A stretch of 64,000 nucleotides of DNA from Sisyra terminalis (Eukaryota; Arthropoda; Insecta; Neuroptera; Sisyridae): assembly GCA_958496175.1 (NCBI GenBank), contig OY292275.1, positions 18,972,001 to 19,036,000 on the forward strand. Direction: 5' to 3'. The notes under the pieces were generated by a model, which was not told the origin of the DNA, did not search any database, and saw only the letters and a list, made by a program, of their open reading frames with translations. A program made the translations under genes and the position numbers. This document shows positions 13,807-27,400 of this stretch, piece after piece. Positions within the stretch are counted from its first letter, which is position 1; each line of letters begins with the position of its first letter.

Positions 13807-14924
13807 CAAAAATAACAGAACATTATTATTATTCAAAACAAAATTTAACAGTTTCTTCTTACTAATTCCACATCCATGAATTTAAATTATCAACAATGAC
13901 CAATTTCACTTTGAAATCAATTGTAAAAGTCTTAACTGTAACGCTATAATTACAAAATGTAAGCAACTAGAAATAAAAGTGTGTTCTTTGTAAGATTACT
14001 TGAGTTTATAAATTAGAATTTATTGTAAAAAATTATGTCTATAATATCGAAATTGACACTATTGACAAATAAAACCACAAACAAAAAAACTCATAGAAGT
14101 GCATATCTGTCGCCAAGTAACTAAAAAAAATCCTGGTTTGATAGAAAAAAATATTTTTTGTCGAAGAAGAATATTATTTCAGATTCTATTTCCTTGGTGG
14201 CTTAAGATTTAATTATTTAACACAAGAAATAAGAAAAGAATCATCCCCCTTCATTGAATTTAATCACTGGTTCTTTGGGACTTGTAGTATCATGCCATTG
14301 TGCTCCCAAAAGACAAACTATAGAAAATATCTTATCTTTTTTATGTTACTAGACTGTTAAGTGTATTGAAAACCGTTAAATAAATAAAAAATAATTTGGC
14401 ATCCGAAAAATTCGTATTTTGAAGTATTCAAGTAATAATTTTGTTGCTTATTAACTTCTGATGTGTTTTATTTTCTAATTTTTTTTTTGTCAGAGTAACG
14501 TCAATTGTATTTAACTTCACGAAATTAATTTTGATTATTTATTTATAATTCGTCAAAAAATATCTTATACCTATACTAACATTATGATCGATGAGATGTT
14601 TTTGTTGGTGCTGAGAAGTTAATTGGTGCACAGTGCAATGCAGTTCGTCGTCATAACTGCATGATATGGTACGAAAAGTCCCATTCTCTCTCACTCCATC
14701 CGCATCCATTCCATTGTAATTGAACTACTAAACTCAACAGATCTCACTCATTCCCTTCTCTCCACCAAAATTGTTTTCGTTGCAGTTAAAATAGTAGATG
14801 AAAATTTATTATTTCTTACAAACTAAAAATTTCCTTTGTAAAAACAATAAAAACGGTAAATAAAATTATATTTATTCCTCAAATAAAAATAAATGTAGGA
14901 ATTTTTCCGATAGGATGGAGCCTA
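13807..14924. other. No supported gene; intron or intergenic
   Basis: Probably includes an intron of the 13.1 kb gene. An exon-like segment on the minus strand (about 13865-13970) has an acceptor, one open frame and a GTAAGA donor, but its phase does not join the terminal exon. Around 14640-14790 composition is noticeably less AT-rich, with a perfect 8-bp hairpin ATGCAGTT / AACTGCAT (14638-14645, 14655-14662). Its nature is unknown. Confidence 0.5.
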
Positions 14925-15528
14925 ACGGGTTATTCACTAGTATAATAACAAAAACAAAAATAGCATTAAATAAAATTAATATTGTGTACATTTCGTGAAT
15001 TAAAAACGCATATATTAAAACAAAGATCTTATTTTTAAGAGCGTTATTAATCGAGACCATGAAGTAGCAGTTGATTAAGTCCCAAAAGACGATGAAATGT
15101 CGAACAAAAATCAAATTAAAATCGTTAAGAAAAAAATGTGATTATATTTTTAGTTCAAAAAAAACTATGAAAACTATGAAAATAACTATGTTTATTTTCT
15201 CAAGCAAAAAATTAATCTCACTTGAGTGTTTCGATCACTTGAGTGATTCTTTGTGGTAAATTTGGTACAATAACTTTACTTTTGAAAAACTTGGTACAAT
15301 AACTTTACAGGTCGACGATCGGCTAAGTAATGATTAAATAATTTGTTATATGTACTATTTTCAATATTGTTAACAATGAAAATAATTTGGTTATTTTCAT
15401 TGTTTTCACTGTTAAATTCATTGCCATCGTTCCAAATCAAAATTTGAATTTCATGGCCATCTTGTGATTTGAACCAAGTTTCTTAACAAACTAAATTAAC
15501 TAATAATGGACATTAACCGAGCGAATTT
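14925..15528. repeat. PLE-type repeat with inverted ends and hammerhead-like core
   Basis: The right tip (15490-15528) reads AACTAATAATGGACATTAAC and matches the right tip of the 41.2-41.65 kb palindrome. The left tip near 14925 (ACGGGTTATTCACTAGTA) is a degraded inverse of it. ACATTTCG (about 14988) pairs with the inverse of GATGAAATGTCG at 15091. The middle contains a hammerhead-like core at 15071-15103: TTGATTA, then a GTC/GAC stem around CCAAAA, then ATGAAAT and GTCG. An extra ~380 bp within the right arm (from about 15110) suggests a later insertion or local expansion. Confidence 0.55.
15219..15308. repeat. Short tandem direct repeats
   Basis: TCACTTGAGTG occurs twice near 15219 and 15235, and TTGGTACAATAACTTTAC occurs twice exactly (15262-15279 and 15291-15308) with a 29-bp period. 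They lie inside the extra segment of the neighbouring repeat and probably arose by slippage or local duplication. Confidence 0.8.
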
Positions 15529-15970
15529 AAAGGAATATGTGAAAGACTACTCTTATTAAAAACTTTTAGAGTTTTAAACAAATTTAGATCCATTGATATT
15601 GTTTGAAGAAACAACGACAATGAACAACAATAAATAATGAACAAGTAGTTTCAGTTCTGTATGAGATGCCCCAAAACCGTTTTATATAGTTTGATAAAAA
15701 TAATGTTTTTTAGTTCATTTTATTACAGGTACTTAAGAGCTTTTGCTCAGTTATGCAATTCAATTGTAGATGTAGATTCACTTAACCGATGTCTACCTTC
15801 ACTGCATCTGTGGTTTCATATCGTTTAACGATATAAGATCACAGAGCGAATTGTCATATATTTCGAGAAATGATTATATAAATCAAAAACATTATAAACA
15901 GTTTATTATTCGTCGGTTTGATCAGCCTTTGATTCAAAGTATTATTGTAGCAGCCACCGGAACTTACATA

Positions 15971-16020
15971 CCCATATTTTAACCATATTTCAACCATATT
16001 TCAACCATGCCCATATTTCA
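15971..16020. repeat. 11-bp minisatellite
   Basis: Four imperfect units of about AACCATATTTC, the last one interrupted (CATGCCCATATTTC). No flanking gene. Confidence 0.75.
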
Positions 16021-19000
16021 ACGTTATTAAATTAATTACAAATTGTTTTTTGTTTACATGTTTTTACGATCAATTAATCTTACCGCATTATTTAATTATT
16101 CAAAAGAAAAAATAATGTAGGATTACAATTTTTCTCGTCAATATTTAATTTTAAAAAAATAATTGCCTTTTGTATGATACTAATTTGAAATAAAAGTATA
16201 TTAAGCATACAAAATAATAAGGTACGTACCGTATACGTTGCCTTTGTATGTACACTAAATTGAAATATGAGGCACTTGATATGTTTATCAAAGGGATTCT
16301 TGAATCTAATCAAATTTTCTACTTGAAAAAAACCATTTTACGTTTTTTTTTTTCAAGTTGACAAATCAAAGTAAAAAAAAATGAAAACACTTGTAAAGTT
16401 TAAAGTATCATTATCCATTTAGTTTATAAAATTGTGAGCTTTAAACCAGATTTATTAAAAAAATGATTAAAATTTGTATATAATTTTCTTTGGAAATTAG
16501 GTTTTGATATTGGTTTGTATGAGATATATCTAATTCAGTTTTTCACTTTGTTTATGTTTTGGTGGATATGGATCTCAGTTTTATGTAATTACAAAATTTG
16601 AAATGAGCAACAGGCTTTCAGATTTCAGTGAAATCGGACAAATAAACAATGTATCATTTTATGTAAACTATTCGTTATTACTTAGCAAACAAAGGGAATA
16701 ACAAATAACATATAAATCCATTTACTTATGTATGATTAGAGGATGGTTCGGTCGTATATCTAAGGTTTCTGGATTATATTCATCTTTAATATCGTGTGCA
16801 GTAGCTTTGTGCATCCAAGCAAACGACCAACCACATAGTGTGGTTATATTGAAAGCGATTTAGATGACAAGAATTTTCCATTAGTCGCTGTACGAATCAA
16901 ATTCTCTCGTCGATAGATAACCGGTAACAATTACTTAAAAATTAAATTGCAAGCGAATAAATGATTCGAGTTCCAACTAAAATTTCACACTGATTAAGAA
17001 AAAAAGTTTTTTAATGTTGTATGTGGATACACATTTTATATCACTAAAACATAAAAGTGCTTTGAACATATGTAGTGACATTGTAATTGACACATGTACC
17101 ATAAAATAAAATATTCCGTAGAACAACAATAAATTTCCAATGTAAGCTTAAACTTTCCGAGAGATTTGCAGCATTTTTTTTCTTTCACTTCCAGGCACGA
17201 TCTGCTTGATAAGATCTTCGAAAAAATATGTTGTGTATTTTACATTTGATATTTGCAACATTTATTACGCTATTTTTAGAGCGTCTTTTCAAATTGTTGT
17301 ATGTGAATATATAGAGTTGAAAATATTTTTGAAATAAAATCTGAAAAGATTTCGATTTGTGATCAAATTGCTAAACTGAATCCAATTACAAACAATATTT
17401 GGGTACTCGACAGTAACGCGCATTTTGTCTGATGAAAACAAGGTTCACACTTATTGTATTACACAGATACACTTCGAAAAATGAAATAAACTGTGCAATA
17501 AAATTGTATTTGCCGAATGGAACCTTATTTACGTCAGTAACTGAATTTCGCTGCCGTTCGCTCTATCATATATGAACAGATTTGAAATGCTATTTTTTTA
17601 TTATTATATTCAACGTATGAAGTTCTACAAGAGATTGCAAGGCTCCTATGTAGGTGTAAGAGAACATCTTGATAATAACAATTCATGTTGACCAAGTTTA
17701 GCTTTGGGACATTTCAACTTTGCGACAATAAAAATACTATATCGTTATTTTTTTACAAAAGTAAAAAACTACCTTTCTGAACAAGATTATAAGAGCGCTA
17801 TAAAAGATTCAAATGCTAACATATTCACAGTCTGTCAACCTAGCAATCGAACTTTCTCAATTGAAAATTTAATAATGCAATATATATTATTCCTTGACTA
17901 GGAAAATAAAAAGAAAAACTAGTGTACAAAGCATACAAATAGTGAATTTATTTTTTTTAATGGATATTACTCGGAAATAAAATTTCAAAAACCAAAAGAA
18001 GTCAAATGATTTTAATGATATTAAAGCTAATTTGATTTGAATCAATTGCCTACTAAATAAGAACAAATGGTGAACAGGATTCGTAATCCTTTATTGTTCA
18101 ATTATCTGCTGAAAATTGTTTTTTTTTTAAAGAACTTTTTTACTTTTATAGTTTGAACTGGCTCTCAGAATCAAAGTTTTTAAAAAAAAATATGGTGAGA
18201 AAAAAGTTAATGAAAACAATAAATTAGACGTTGTGTTCTTTGATAAGAAGATATATAATCTTACAACACAGCTGGTGCTATAGAACGCCTGGCGTTCACG
18301 CTATGTATAATCTGTCTTTTAGAAAAACAATTATCATTTAAGGCTACTCTCGAAAAATTGTAAATTTTCAAGTGCATATGATGTTAATATTTATAGGCGA
18401 TAAAAGATCTTTGCAGCTTTTTGGCGTTAGTGAACTTGAAAATCGTTAAATAAAATCTAATTTGTTGCTAATTCATTCCTTATCGTTATACTTATTGAAT
18501 AAAATGAATGGGAAGCTTTGGATAAAGAAAGTTTTCTTAACATTAAAAAATCATCGTTTTGGTCGTTTTAACTTTCTAATATCATAAGGAAGTATTTATA
18601 ATTTTTGTAATCAAGAACATTTTAAGTCGCAAGACTTTGACGAAAATACCAATCTAAAAATTTCCAAACCTTATTCGATATGGAAACTGTATTGACGTAT
18701 GAACTCTCTTACATAATTTGAAGCTCGAAATTTTCAAAACCAATAATTTAATTAAAACTAGCATTAATATTTCGTTATGAGCCTAGCATTTTTTGGTTGT
18801 CCTTATATGAGAACAATTTTGCAATTAATGGAAAGCGAATTTTGAAAAATAAGAACTTAGAACTCTAGTTTATCTTGAAAGCCCATATTAATGAATATTA
18901 GTCTCAAAATCACAAACAAAATTTTAAATAATTCATTATGATAATTAGAGCAATGATATTTGTAAATAATATAATAATATTTGAGTCCTTCCTGTTTTTT

Positions 19001-19099
19001 TTTTCTAACCTTGAAGTCTGTAAAGTTTGGGATCCTAATTTTGACGTCGCTATTGTTCGCTATTATCTAAAAGAATTACAGCTAAATCAATGGGAAAGT
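16021..19099. other. No supported gene
   Basis: A coding-like frame on the minus strand at about 16722-16863 contains WSFAWMHKATAHDIKDEY. It is followed by a GTAAAT donor-like site but has no matching acceptor, so I leave it uncalled. A perfect hairpin GAACGC-CTG-GCGTTC lies at about 18281-18296. Otherwise the stretch is AT-rich DNA without recognisable features. Confidence 0.5.
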
Positions 19100-19770
19100 C
19101 GTTGAGTTTCCTAGATAGTTTTGCTGTATTTTTGAATTTCTGGTTTCATTGTTGGTATATCTGTATCACCCTGTATTTTGATGTTGTTTATATACCAAAG
19201 AGCATTAATTATTTGTCGAAGTGTGTTAGATTAAGATCTCTGAAAAATCTCAACATTATAAATTGATACAATGCCCCAGAGTTGAATACCATAGGTCCAG
19301 ATGGGCTTCAGTATAACTTTGTGGATGAACTTGTTTTCCAACATCAACAAGAATGATTTCTTTATCAGTCAATACATTTTCTGGTATTTATTATATGATA
19401 AATTTCTAGTTTTTTATATGAGCTGGCCATGTAAACCACCTATCTAGATGCAAGCCCAGATGTTTAACGACGTTTTTTGTAGCAGTTCTGCACCAATAAT
19501 CACTACTGGGTGGCAAGTACCTTTACGAGTAGTGAATTTAATGCGAGCGAAATTGCTGGGGTTGATTTATACTTGCCATTCCCACTGCATTAGGTTATTC
19601 CATCCAAACGACTTTTGAGCTTCTCAGCAGATTTTATGGGGTTTCTGCCGTCGCCTCAATTACAGTGTCGTCCGCAAATACAGCTTTTAGTACTTCGCCA
19701 TTCATCGGAACATCAGTCGTACATATTAGATACAGTAATTTTCCCCAGTTTTTGTAGGTATTTTTTACTC
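19100..19770 (-). mobile_element. Jockey-type LINE reverse transcriptase relic
   Basis: Translating the minus strand across several frame breaks gives, in order: GEVLKAVFADDTVIEATAET (the catalytic F-ADD box of the reverse transcriptase); a segment ending KHLGLHLDR plus WFTWPAHIK; LKPIWTYGIQLWG; and INALWYINNIKIQGDTDIPT. This is the order and spelling of the C-terminal half of Jockey-superfamily ORF2 proteins. In-frame stops and shifts make it inactive. The 5' half and ORF1 are not visible, and the 3' end fades near 19100. The protein family is certain, the exact clade less so. Confidence 0.85.
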
Positions 19771-19789
19771 TTTCTATTTATCTTTTGCT

Positions 19790-19930
19790 TTACTGTCAGC
19801 GTTTCAATGTTCTCGTGTATTTTGCTGTTGTTAACAAAGCGAGGGGCATTAGCGATTTGTCGAAGTGTTGCTGACTGGAACTTTTGGAATATCTTCTTAT
19901 TTAAATTGGTAACAGTTCCTATAACTTAAT
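19790..19930 (-). mobile_element. Duplicate fragment of the LINE ORF2 end
   Basis: This segment repeats the block at about 19140-19260: both contain TTTGTCGAAGTGT on the plus strand after a TTTTG(A/C)TGTTGTT run. It corresponds to the region just after the LKPIWTYGIQLWG part. It abuts the upstream end of the first relic, so two LINE copies or an internal rearrangement are joined here. Confidence 0.65.
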
Positions 19931-20099
19931 TTTATGTATCCATACTACCGTTTAGCTGTTCTGTTGGGCCCAAAATAATAAGTTTAAATAAATCTTTTTA
20001 GTGCTGCATTCCACATGTTCTCAATATTGGGTTGCAATCAGAGTAACCGGAGTACTCCTGTGAAATACAGGCCAATTTTGTGATAAATTTACAGTTTAT

Positions 20100-20176
20100 T
20101 TTAAATATGTGGCGACCCACATAGAAAAGAAAAAATCAAAATGCGGCCTGTAGGAAAAAAAGGTTGAGTATAGCTG
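20100..20176 (+). mobile_element. hAT-like transposon terminus
   Basis: The sequence GCGGCCTGTAGG followed by AAAAAAAGGTTGAGTATAGC, ending in CTG, resembles the inverted end of Charlie/Tip100-type hAT elements, whose end reads roughly CAG(T)G-TTCTCAACCTTTTT in the other direction. The partner end is not visible. It lies between two LINE relics. Confidence 0.4.
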
Positions 20177-20329
20177 ATTTAGATACATATCCAAATTTTT
20201 GTCCGTGTTCTTTTGTGGCAACGTTAAGTCATTGATTATTACAAAAAAAAACATGTTCCTCTTCGCAAGGTAAAGGTAACTTGTACTGATTTCTCGGAGT
20301 TAATTTTTGCTTTCTACTTTTCAGTTCAT

Positions 20330-20535
20330 TAGTAAGTAGTTTTGGAGTTTCACTGGTGCATATTTTGGGGTTGCTGCAGTCGCTATAATTGCTGTATCAT
20401 CAAAATATATGGCTATAAGATGTCATCCGTCTTTGGTATGTCATTTGTGTACAGTACGTAAAACAATTAACCCAATACACTATCTTAAGGAACTCCTATT
20501 TTAACTGATTTCTGTGGTGTTATTTTGTTCCACAT
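20330..20535 (-). mobile_element. Second Jockey-type reverse transcriptase relic
   Basis: The minus strand reads KIGVP, stop, DSVLG, stop, LFYVLYTNDIPKTDD, then after a frameshift YIFDDTAIIATAATP. These match the GVPQGSVLGP...LYT.DIP and .ADDTAI blocks of Jockey ORF2. It overlaps in content with the FADDT block of the 19.1-19.8 kb relic, so it is a separate copy. It carries several stops and at least one frameshift. Confidence 0.75.
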
Positions 20536-20539
20536 TTTC

Positions 20540-23500
20540 ATCTCGAAAAATCTACAATCCATAAACGATGATAAAATTTTCAGTTATACAGGATTTCCTA
20601 CACACGAGACTCTGGTACCAAACTTTGTTAAAGTTTATGTTTCTTTTCTCTTCTAGGAACTTCTTTTCAAGTGCATTTAGCGAGGAACCTTGGCAAATAT
20701 AGTATAATTGAACAAAATTACAAACACAATTGGTAGGATAAACACTTTGATACAAACAAACTTATTCTTTTAAAAAGTAAAATTTTATTAAAGTTATTTA
20801 TTCTTTTAGTATGTTATATAAGTAATTATAAAAAAAATCTATAAGAAGATTGTAGATTACCACCTTGAAAATAATAACAAAGTCTCAAATTCGGAGTTTT
20901 TCTCAAACCAAACATTCCAACTTATAATAAGATATATTTAGATTCATATCATTATATGCCGAAAGGTTTCGTAGCAGATTTGGTAACTACTAAGCCGATT
21001 AATATTGATTAATCCAACACTTTCCATAAAGCTTACTTTGATTGGACAATCAATCTATAACGTGCATTACAACACTTTAATTGGACATCTATCATAATAA
21101 ATTAATAAGAGTTTTTTTTCGTCATAACAATTTTAAAAACATATATTTGATAATTTGCAGTACACAACAAATGTTATGAAGTTCTCAACTTAAAAAAATT
21201 ATTCAATACGAAAATAATTTCATTTCTTTTTTCGATAAAAATAATTGATTTCAAATTAACAAAATAATCTTTCAAATAGAGAGAACCTTACTTTTTTGAA
21301 GTATAATTCAACTATTATATTTATTGAGAGACAAAGTGGAACATAATATCATTTAATTTGTTATTTATAGTATAAAATAAACAGAAACAGAATTCAAAAT
21401 GTATGGAAAGCTCCGTCTTAAAGTGCTACCTTGGCTGACCTTGGCTACCTCTGTATAATTATATTACCACTTTTCTCAAGAGACATAAATGTAGTAATAG
21501 TTGCATATGTATATACAAATGGTTTTAATTCCTAAAAAAATACTGTGAAGATCAATCAATTACTGTAAAGTTGAATTATTTCACGCTTTACCATATTAAA
21601 TTTTACCTAATAACAAATTATTATGTATACAAAAAGATTTAACACAGTTAAGCAATAAATTGAATTAAAGATTTCAACTCTCATATATTTTACATTGAAG
21701 ATTGGTAGTTTTCGCAATCTTGACTTCTTGACTACTGTATCATTGATAATAATTTTATTATACCTAAAAACTGAAAACAAAAACGTGCAAATATTTTATA
21801 CAGTTTTATATCTGTATAATTAGGATAAATTCAACGTTTAATTTTTTATCGAAGTAAATTTTAAAGTTATTTGAAACATTTTAATATTTTCACCCCAAGT
21901 TTTACTTTCCTAGTATGTTTCGTTGTAAGATGATATCATTTTCATAGTGAACTTTAAAACATCGTCATGTTTCTCTTTTAAGTTTTTCAATATTTAATGT
22001 TACAAGCTTTTTAGACGAAGCATTTTAAAAATGGAAAAAACCGGATTTTAATTTCCGGAAATTTCACCGGAATATTGAAAGCTCAATCTTAGTTTACCAA
22101 GGAAGTACCCAATTTAAACAGAATTCTTTATCTTTTCTTACTTTTTGTATCTGTAAATATTATTGTTCTTTTGAAAAGCGAACCGTATTCTTTTTAACTT
22201 TATTCATAATGTCTTGTTCAAAGTACTATACTTAAACAGCATGAGGTTTACGATTTTTTTTTCAAAAGAACAATTTTAAATTTCAATTTTAAAAATGTAA
22301 AAGGTTTGACTTTTCAAAATATGTATTATGTTTTAAATCACAATAATCGAAAGTGATTAATTTCTATTTATAAAACTAGTTTTTTGAAAAGAAGATAGAA
22401 AGTAGAACGTTTTCAATATATGCACGCAACTATTAAATCGTTCATTTATAATTTGAATATATGAATTTTAAACACGTCTAATTTGATTTATTAAGAAGAT
22501 ATTCTAATGTATATTTAGCATAGGTATATGTTTACATGATAACTTAAATTACAGGGCGTCGTATATGTTCAGTAACTATTTTCGCCGTAAAACTTCACTA
22601 ATGTATTGTAATGACCTTTTGATCATATCTAAAATTACTATCGAAATATTATTAAACTTTGTGCATCGTGAATCACATCATGTAAAATTAGTCGTTAAGA
22701 TACGGTGCAGGTATCGTAATTATAAATTAGCAAAATTAAAAAAAATAAACGTTCCGGCATTATTTTATTTTAGCTTACATTGAGAAAAATTTTAACGGAT
22801 GTTTTCTTTTACTTATAAGTTTTACTATGTTTTATTAATATATAGAAAAACACAAAAGTATAAATGAAGCGACTTATATTGTAAAATTTTGATTAATTTG
22901 TTATGTTAATTTATAATTATTCACTTTATTTTGCGAAAAAATTTATAATTACTTTACTCAAGAGCTCTAAATGTTCATCACAAATTGAATTTGGCAACGG
23001 CCAAGAAGTTCTATTAGTAGTATTGATGTACATTCCAATGGCACGAAAAATATAATCAATCGTTTATCAACTATAATTAGAATCTCGATCACTTGGGAAA
23101 ACAAATTTATCATAGAAGCTCTCATATTATATTAGGAGTGTTATACTTACACTCATGTAAAGTTCTATATATTTTTTTTGACTAAAGTTCTATATTAACT
23201 AACAATTAAAATTGAAAAAATAAAAATCATAGATTTTAATACTTGAAGCATTTTTTTTAATAAAACCAAACTTTAAAATAAATTTCATGAAAACATAAAT
23301 TGATTTAATCCGTTTTGAACGTATAGCAGATGTTGTGAACAATTTATTCATAAAAATGTAATAAAGTTTTCACAAAATTCAAAACATACAATCACGAAAA
23401 AAATATTTTTAACGTTTGATAGCTAATGCAGACATAAATAATACGCATGTTTAAATTTAAATAGTTTTTTTTTTACTTTTTCTATTTTTAATCTCACGTT

Positions 23501-24120
23501 TCCGTAAATTTATTGAATATCACTGTCTTTCATAAATTATTCTCTTTAGTTTAGTTTTAAAATATTTAAATATTACAAAATCTGGGATCAACAAATTAAA
23601 ATTGATTTTCAAAAAAAAAAAAAAAATTTAATTGTCAGTTATTCTTTTAATGTTTATGTTTTAAATTCTACAAAAATACAGTGTATAGATGTATTGAAAA
23701 CTAATGACGTTATAAACACTAGATTATTTGACTCCATTTAAAACCCACTTTTAATGCTTTTATCAAACTTCATTCGTTTATTGTTTGCTTTATATTTTTG
23801 TTGTGTTTTACAAAGAACCCATAAACTTTTCTTTTCCCCCACCAAAAAATAAAAAAACATATGCTAGCGATCGACTCGACTGCGTTCTTTAGTACTACCA
23901 AAATCGCGCCAAAATCAGCCAGCTTCGTTCTGAAGTTGCTAGCTAACCGCTTGCAATCAATTTTCTATTATAGCAACGATCCGATCTTTTTTTTTTCATA
24001 ACGCCGCTAAAGAAGTATAACTTCAAAAACCATAAAAATAATCGAAATCTCTAGACAATAATCATAAGTAAATTTCTTAATAATTATAAAATCTTCAGGT
24101 TTTGTGAGTTATTAAATGAA
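20540..24120. other. No supported gene
   Basis: AT-rich, without recognisable exons. A tandem ACCTTGGCT doublet occurs at about 21428-21447. Around 23860-23990 the composition is less AT-rich (CTAGCGATCGACTCGACTGC), with no frame or family I can identify. Confidence 0.5.
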
Positions 24121-24455
24121 AAGGAATCAGATGAAAAGATCAGAGATAATAGTTTCAACTATTTATTCATGTAAACGACGTTTTATTCCGACATCATCAG
24201 GTATCTTAAACGACAGACTATACATTAAATACAATAACATTACGAATTAAATTGTAAAAGTACCTTAATATTTGCACTTTTACTTGTACTTTTATAATTT
24301 TTCAATTTAATTCATAATGTAATTGTATTTGTTGTAATGTCTGTCGTTTAAGATATATGCTGCTGTCGGAATGAGATTTACGAAATTTCGCATACATGAT
24401 TAAATAGTCAAAACTATTATCAGTGGTCTTTTTATCTAATTCCTATTCTTTTAAT
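24121..24455. repeat. Large imperfect palindrome with hammerhead-like arm
   Basis: Left arm 24121-24270 and right arm 24284-24452 are inverted copies. Shared blocks include GATAATAGTTT(C/T)AACTATT at the tips, the CATGTA block, ATTCCGACA and ATCTTAAACGACAGAC near the centre, and AATTAAATTG next to the loop (centre near 24280). On the minus strand the left arm contains ACCTGATGATG, then TCGGAAT, then AAAACGTCG (24171-24203), resembling a hammerhead core whose stem II has decayed. It fits a PLE terminal-repeat pair or a foldback MITE. No coding sequence. Confidence 0.8.
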
Positions 24456-27400
24456 TTCTTAATAAAGTTTTTGTTCCATTTTTCAAATTCCCAACTAAAA
24501 CTTTATGTACACTTTTTCCACTAAAGAATTCTAGTTGAGGTAGACCCGGATTTATCAAGTTATTTTTTTTTATTTATCAGTTTTCCTAGTATATTCACAT
24601 ATTTTTATATTACTATTAGTTGGGCAATTCTTTTACTTAAACAAATTAACAGTTATGAGTTATTTTTAATTTCTCGCTCAGCTTCCAAGTTCTCAGTCTT
24701 ACAAATGAAAATTTTCAGGTTTTTTTTTCATTAGTTTTTAATTTATTCAAATTCTTATCTTTTAAATTGACTAACTACTAATCCATAATATAAAGTTCAT
24801 CTATTGATTAAATCTGACCGTGAAAACAAGTAATTTAAATTTTCCTTTTAAAATTAGCTAGACAATTTGGCAATGCCATAAAAGTATTAATTTACTTGCT
24901 GCTAAATTGAAGATAGTATTTTTGTGTTTGCAAATTGGAGCTTTTTGAAACTTATTTTGGAGACGATTTGGAAGTACGAGAATTATTTCTAGAGAAAGAA
25001 AATATAAAAATAACACATCTAACTTATGTCTTACGTGAAGATTTATTTTAAGCTCAACTTCACGTCACAAAGTAAAGCGAAATATATTTGCTCTTTGTTA
25101 GTTACCGGTTCTGAATTGATCTAAGACAAATAAAATTTGTGTGGTAAAGCTATTCGTGGATGACTCGCCAAGTACGCTGTTGTCACAGCGCCTCATTTAG
25201 ATGGCTAAAAGCTGCCCCCCCTGGCCAGATAATCACTGCTATACCTGCATCGTCACGCATTTTACGGTACCCGCATTCGACTAGTTTATCCTCGATGATG
25301 ATGTCGCTCATCATCTTCGATCGTAATCATAGTATCTGCATTTTAATAATGAATTATTTCTAATAGTGGTTATATACTTGACATTGACCCTCCTTAAAAA
25401 TTTATGAGTGAATTTCGGTTTTCATCCCATACGCATGTAAGTGGATGCTACTTTTCTTTGTTAATGATTAATTGTTTTATCATTCCTTTCATCGTGAAAC
25501 AAACAGCAATTTTTCAATTTCCACAAGTTACATTGGATACAAAAATAAAGCATATTAATTTATTTACTACTATTAATTAAAATATTCTTACCTTCAGGGA
25601 TTTTACTATAAATATCAGCAAATCAAATTAAGAGCCAAACAATCATAACTTTTAATTATCCGGGTTCCAACTTAAAGAATACCAAAACAAAAATTAATAA
25701 CAAAAATAACATAAAACAAAATAAAAATCATTTTATATACAATGAAACTTTTAAAAGCTTGGTAACATTTTAAAAATATCCCATCCTTCAAATGTTAAAC
25801 TTTTTACTCTAAATATATCAAACGTCTTATTCAGTAACATTTTTCTTTCGTAATTTTGCTTCCATTTAATATCAAATAACAACATAATTATTTTAACAAT
25901 TTTTTCCAATGGAGCTTTTAATAGATATGACGAAGAAAATACGCAAGCATGAAGTCATTTTTAAGGAATTTCTTATTTAAAAAACAATTGTGGAATGGAG
26001 GAAACCTCGCTTATATTGAATATTTTTGCCATTTCACCTCATAAATTGAATTGAATTCTTTGATTGAATTGATCTTTTGCTGGCAGTCCCTACTGTACAA
26101 GTTTGTATTGTGTTTTACTGGCATATTTTTTTTTGGTTAAAAAGAACAAAAGACAATTCATCGTTAGTAAATTTCCAGGGCATTTTCAAGCAAAAATTTC
26201 TATCATATTTTGTTCAAATATTGTCAGCTTGTCACATTTTAATTCAACTTTACTTTAATGAAATTAATGTATTGAGTCATTTATCATATTCATTAAATTG
26301 ATATATCTTAAATGTTAAAATTAGAAGAAATTGTATATACAGCGTTTACATTCGCCAAATATTTCTAGGTCAGAGTAAAGTGTTATCAAATTCAACGATT
26401 TCAAATACTTGAATTCAATTTAAATGCATTTACTGAAAATTCTTCGAACGTTCAATATTAAAATATTTCATATTTTTGTTTCAATAACGTTGCATCCGAT
26501 TACATTCAATGAATTTTTAATTTGGTGAACCTATTCAATTGATGATTTATTCATATAATTTTTCTATTTCATTACAAATAATTCTATAAAATTTCAACCA
26601 TGCATTTAGAAAAATTAAAGCTATTTAAAGCCAATAAAACTATCAAAATAATGCCAGTTTCTTGATTATTTCTTAAAAAGTATCACATTTATTAAGGAAC
26701 AAAGAAATCGAACACCGTTTTGTATTGTGTATTGAGACATGAAAATTGAAAATGTAATTTTCATCATGAAAGTGACATAACATTGAAAAATTAGATAAAA
26801 CCTTTTTATTTTTTTCAATTTTCTGCCACGATCAAATTATGAGAGTACACACATAAACAAGAAAATGAAAAAATACCAGTTGACATTCTTGTGAACAACC
26901 CAGTTATTCACGGGCCAATTTATTTGTCAAAATACAATACTTTTATTCTATCTTCTTGTTGTGCCAAAGAAATAAAGTGATGTTCAAGAAACAATAAAAA
27001 TGAAACGTTATATATTTATTAAAAATTTGTATCGAGTTCCTTTCAATAGTTCCATATTGGCTCATTTAAAACTACAGTTGGTTTTATTTTTAAGACTTCC
27101 TTACCATTTTCCTGTGATGGTTTAGTGATTAGAAAGCGTTTTTCCATCAGGTTGCTGAAGTCGCTCGATTATTTTTTGCTATGAATGTTAACAAAAAAGC
27201 ATTACAAACTAAGCACCAAATTTACGCTGGTCAGAATTCGTCTCTTTCTCCTATACCTTCTAAGTTCTACCTAGTTCCCATCTTTAACTATATATTTTGG
27301 ATTTCTCATTTTTAGTCGTAATTATTCAAATGAATATCCCAGCTCAAGTAGATATTTGTTGAGTCTTTTAAGCTACTCTCACCCAGAACTATTGATCCTG

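Noticed and set aside
13865..13970. Exon-like segment upstream of the four-TM exon (minus strand)
   Set aside because: Acceptor and donor look good and one frame is open, but it ends in phase 2, which would put an immediate stop in the terminal exon.
16722..16863. Minus-strand frame with WSFAWMHKATAHDIKDEY
   Set aside because: No usable acceptor in the right phase, and a competing frame is also open. Could be a decayed exon or repeat.
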